From positions 1 to 64,000 of the forward strand of contig CAJUIP010000008.1 of NCBI GenBank assembly GCA_910586315.1: a stretch of 64,000 nucleotides of DNA, given 5' to 3'. Of the stretch, positions 62,439 through 64,000 are shown piece after piece. Each line of letters starts with the position of its first letter. Within the stretch, counting starts at the first letter, position 1. The stretch is from an uncultured Lachnospiraceae bacterium. GTDB lineage: Bacteria > Bacillota > Clostridia > Lachnospirales > Lachnospiraceae. The position numbers were made by a program, and so were the translations under genes. The notes below the pieces were generated by a model. That model was not told the DNA's origin, made no database searches, and saw only the letters and a list, made by a program, of their open reading frames with translations.

Positions 62439-63731
62439 ATGAAGCTAACTTTGAAAAACATTGGCAAAATAGGGGCAGCTTCCGTTGAAATCAACGGCAT
62501 TACAGTAATCGCCGGAGAAAACAACACCGGCAAAAGTACGGTTGGAAAAGCACTGTACTGTTTGTTTCGTGCTTTTCATAATATCAATGATAAAATAAAA
62601 GAAGAACGGAGCCTGTCCGTGTATCGGACAATTTCTAATCCACTCAGAAACAGGCGTACCAGTACAGGCGCAGGCCTTGGTAACTTCAGGAAAATCGCAG
62701 AAGAACTTTGCAAAGACCGTATAAAATACATGGAAAACACAGACGAACTAAGGAGTTATCTGGAAAGGCTGTATAAAACATACCGTTCCCGTGACATGGG
62801 CATGGAAATTATTGCTGAAGATGATATAGATACTGTTTTTAATAAAGTCCTTTCATATTTGAAACTGGAAGATACTACGATTAAAGCGAATGTTTTGAGG
62901 AATATTTTGCGGTCGGAATTTAATATGCAGATCAGCCATGTAAACGCCCGGGAGTTACCGAGCTCAATGGTGCTGGAAATTCATGGTAAAGAGAGTATAG
63001 ATGTTGAAGTGACAAATAACGAAGCGATTCATATCCGATCTTCTATTGATGTTTACAGCAGCCTGGCCTATCTCGAAGATCCTTTTGTTATTGATGAACT
63101 GGCAAGTAGTTTGCCCTTTATAGTTGTTCATTCCGAAAATCACAGGGCGGACCTGACAGAGATGCTTACACAAAAACGCAGCAGATCCCTTGTGAGCAAT
63201 GTGATGGAAGAGATGATTGTATCTGAAAAATTAGAGCAGATTTTTGACATTTTAAACCATATATGCGAAGGGACTCTTGCAAAGAACGAAAATGGTTATG
63301 GTTATGCTTATGCGTCTTCAAAGTATGAGACGCCTATCGCCCTGTCCAACATCTCAACGGGGTTTAAAACATTTCTAATTCTGAAAACATTGTTGATGAA
63401 TGGGGCGATTGAAGAAGGCGGGACTATTATTCTGGATGAGCCGGAAATTCACCTTCATCCGGAATGGCAGCTTGTACTGGCAGAACTGATTGTCTTGATT
63501 CACAGGGAATTTGGCATCCATGTCCTGTTAAACACGCATAGTCCATATTTTTTGAATGCGATAGAAGTTTATGCGGCAAAACACGGCGTGGACGATAAAT
63601 GCAAATACTATCTGGCTTCTTCACAGGACGATGTTTCCAGCATCGAAGATGTCACGAATCATATTGAGGCTATTTACAGGAAACTGGCCGGGCCGCTGCA
63701 GGAGTTAGAAAACGAAAGAGGCCGCCTATGA
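62439..63731 (+). CDS. AAA-family (AAA15/OLD-like) ATPase
   Basis: This is a 430-aa ABC/SMC-like ATPase. Walker A is at 26-34 (GENNTGKST). The signature-like ISTGFKTF lies before Walker B IILDEPEIHLHPEW (about 331-344). The D-loop/H-loop region is LLNTHSPYFLNAIE. It lacks a TOPRIM domain, unlike full OLD nucleases. AGAGGAGGACG precedes the ATG. The 3' end overlaps the next gene by 4 bp (ATGA), a strong sign that the two act together. Such ATPase-effector pairs are common in phage defence. The 153 bp before it hold only a 24-codon frame that I do not support. Confidence 0.85.
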   Translation: MKLTLKNIGKIGAASVEINGITVIAGENNTGKSTVGKALYCLFRAFHNINDKIKEERSLSVYRTISNPLRNRRTSTGAGLGNFRKIAEELCKDRIKYMENTDELRSYLERLYKTYRSRDMGMEIIAEDDIDTVFNKVLSYLKLEDTTIKANVLRNILRSEFNMQISHVNARELPSSMVLEIHGKESIDVEVTNNEAIHIRSSIDVYSSLAYLEDPFVIDELASSLPFIVVHSENHRADLTEMLTQKRSRSLVSNVMEEMIVSEKLEQIFDILNHICEGTLAKNENGYGYAYASSKYETPIALSNISTGFKTFLILKTLLMNGAIEEGGTIILDEPEIHLHPEWQLVLAELIVLIHREFGIHVLLNTHSPYFLNAIEVYAAKHGVDDKCKYYLASSQDDVSSIEDVTNHIEAIYRKLAGPLQELENERGRL

Positions 63732-64000
63732 TTGATTTGGATTTATACCCGATTTTCTGCGATAATAGAAGATCGCTCAGAGAAACCTCGAAAGACGAAA
63801 GCGATGCGAATGGTATTCAGTACATGACATCTTCAGAGGCAGAAGTTATAGATTTTGACTTGGTGAAAAGGCATTACGTAAATGAACTTGGGCTTTCTGA
63901 AGAAGCCGCGGCATCCGTTGATGCGATTGTCCCGCATGAGGATGGAATCCTGTTTGTCGAATTTAAAAACGGGAAGGTTAATAATCGAAATATTAAAGAC
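63728..64000 (+). CDS. Partner of AAA ATPase, 3' end beyond window (possible nuclease)
   Basis: This is an open frame of 91 codons to the window edge, starting at the ATGA overlap. It begins MIDLDLYPIFCDNRRSL. The segment SVDAIVPHEDGILFVEFKNGK has the spacing D...(E)FK expected of a PD-(D/E)XK core strand, so a nuclease effector is possible. This is weak evidence, because only the first part is visible. No family is recognised. Confidence 0.6.
   Translation, partial: MIDLDLYPIFCDNRRSLRETSKDESDANGIQYMTSSEAEVIDFDLVKRHYVNELGLSEEAAASVDAIVPHEDGILFVEFKNGKVNNRNIKD

Overview
The window looks like chromosomal DNA from an endospore-forming member of the Clostridia, most likely Lachnospiraceae (Clostridium/Enterocloster-type). 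This rests on gene content and order, not on a search: spoIVA, yqfC-yqfD-phoH-ybeY, a SpoVB-type flippase, a BofC-like protein, DUF512-der-plsY-gpsA, SNATSSDATP-type secreted proteins with cell-wall-binding repeats, and strong AGGAGG ribosome binding sites. No prophage, integrase, IS transposase or CRISPR array is visible.

Layout. 1-165: end of a tRNA-Glu and a tRNA-Thr. 191-300: a palindromic element. 391-3874: an AraC regulator divergent from ygeY and dpaL (amino-acid/2,3-diaminopropionate catabolism); a second, degenerate tRNA-Thr 3' half lies at the end of dpaL, so this block may be an island. 4181-10645: an operon of a glycosyltransferase fused to a MarR-like domain, a degenerate-J-domain/TPR protein of 1110 aa and an Hsp70. 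10715-18788: S9 peptidase, a coiled-coil protein made from a 21-bp satellite, small hypothetical and flavodoxin-like genes, a class III Fic protein lacking the usual catalytic His, a lipoprotein and a long PRPP synthetase. 19041-27646: housekeeping and sporulation genes. 27647-30150: a largely non-coding accessory stretch with an RNA-like repeat, a DUF1311 protein, an XRE remnant and a small membrane-peptide gene inside nested inverted repeats. 30151-39062: alaS, rpsU, yqfC, yqfD, phoH, ybeY, a DUF3048 lipoprotein and a flippase. 39167-46878: TraX-like protein, BofC-like protein, two flavoproteins, proB, DUF896, formyl-THF cyclo-ligase and proA. 47008-51565: Rpn-type nuclease, a structured intergenic region and a large secreted protein. 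51844-54874: miaB, preceded by two identical 788-bp units, each carrying a RelE/ParE-type toxin-antitoxin pair and a copy of the miaB 5' end. 54895-62285: L,D-transpeptidase, mutS, mutL and miaA. 62439-64000: AAA ATPase and a partner gene cut by the window edge.

The strongest candidates for undescribed biology are: (1) the glycosyltransferase-MarR / J-TPR / Hsp70 operon; (2) the 788-bp toxin-antitoxin unit that carries its own miaB 5' end and sits at the codons of the first iron-sulfur cysteine; (3) a two-copy RNA-like motif with compensatory stem changes around an invariant GGAAGAT bulge (4063-4131 and 27707-27779); (4) a 666-bp nested inverted-repeat element carrying a 34-aa membrane peptide; and (5) the AAA ATPase pair at the right edge. 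A side theme is expansion of short tandem repeats whose length is a multiple of 3 (21 bp in a coiled-coil gene, 15 bp in mutL and 15 bp before the formyl-THF cyclo-ligase gene). No computation was possible: identities and structures were read by eye.
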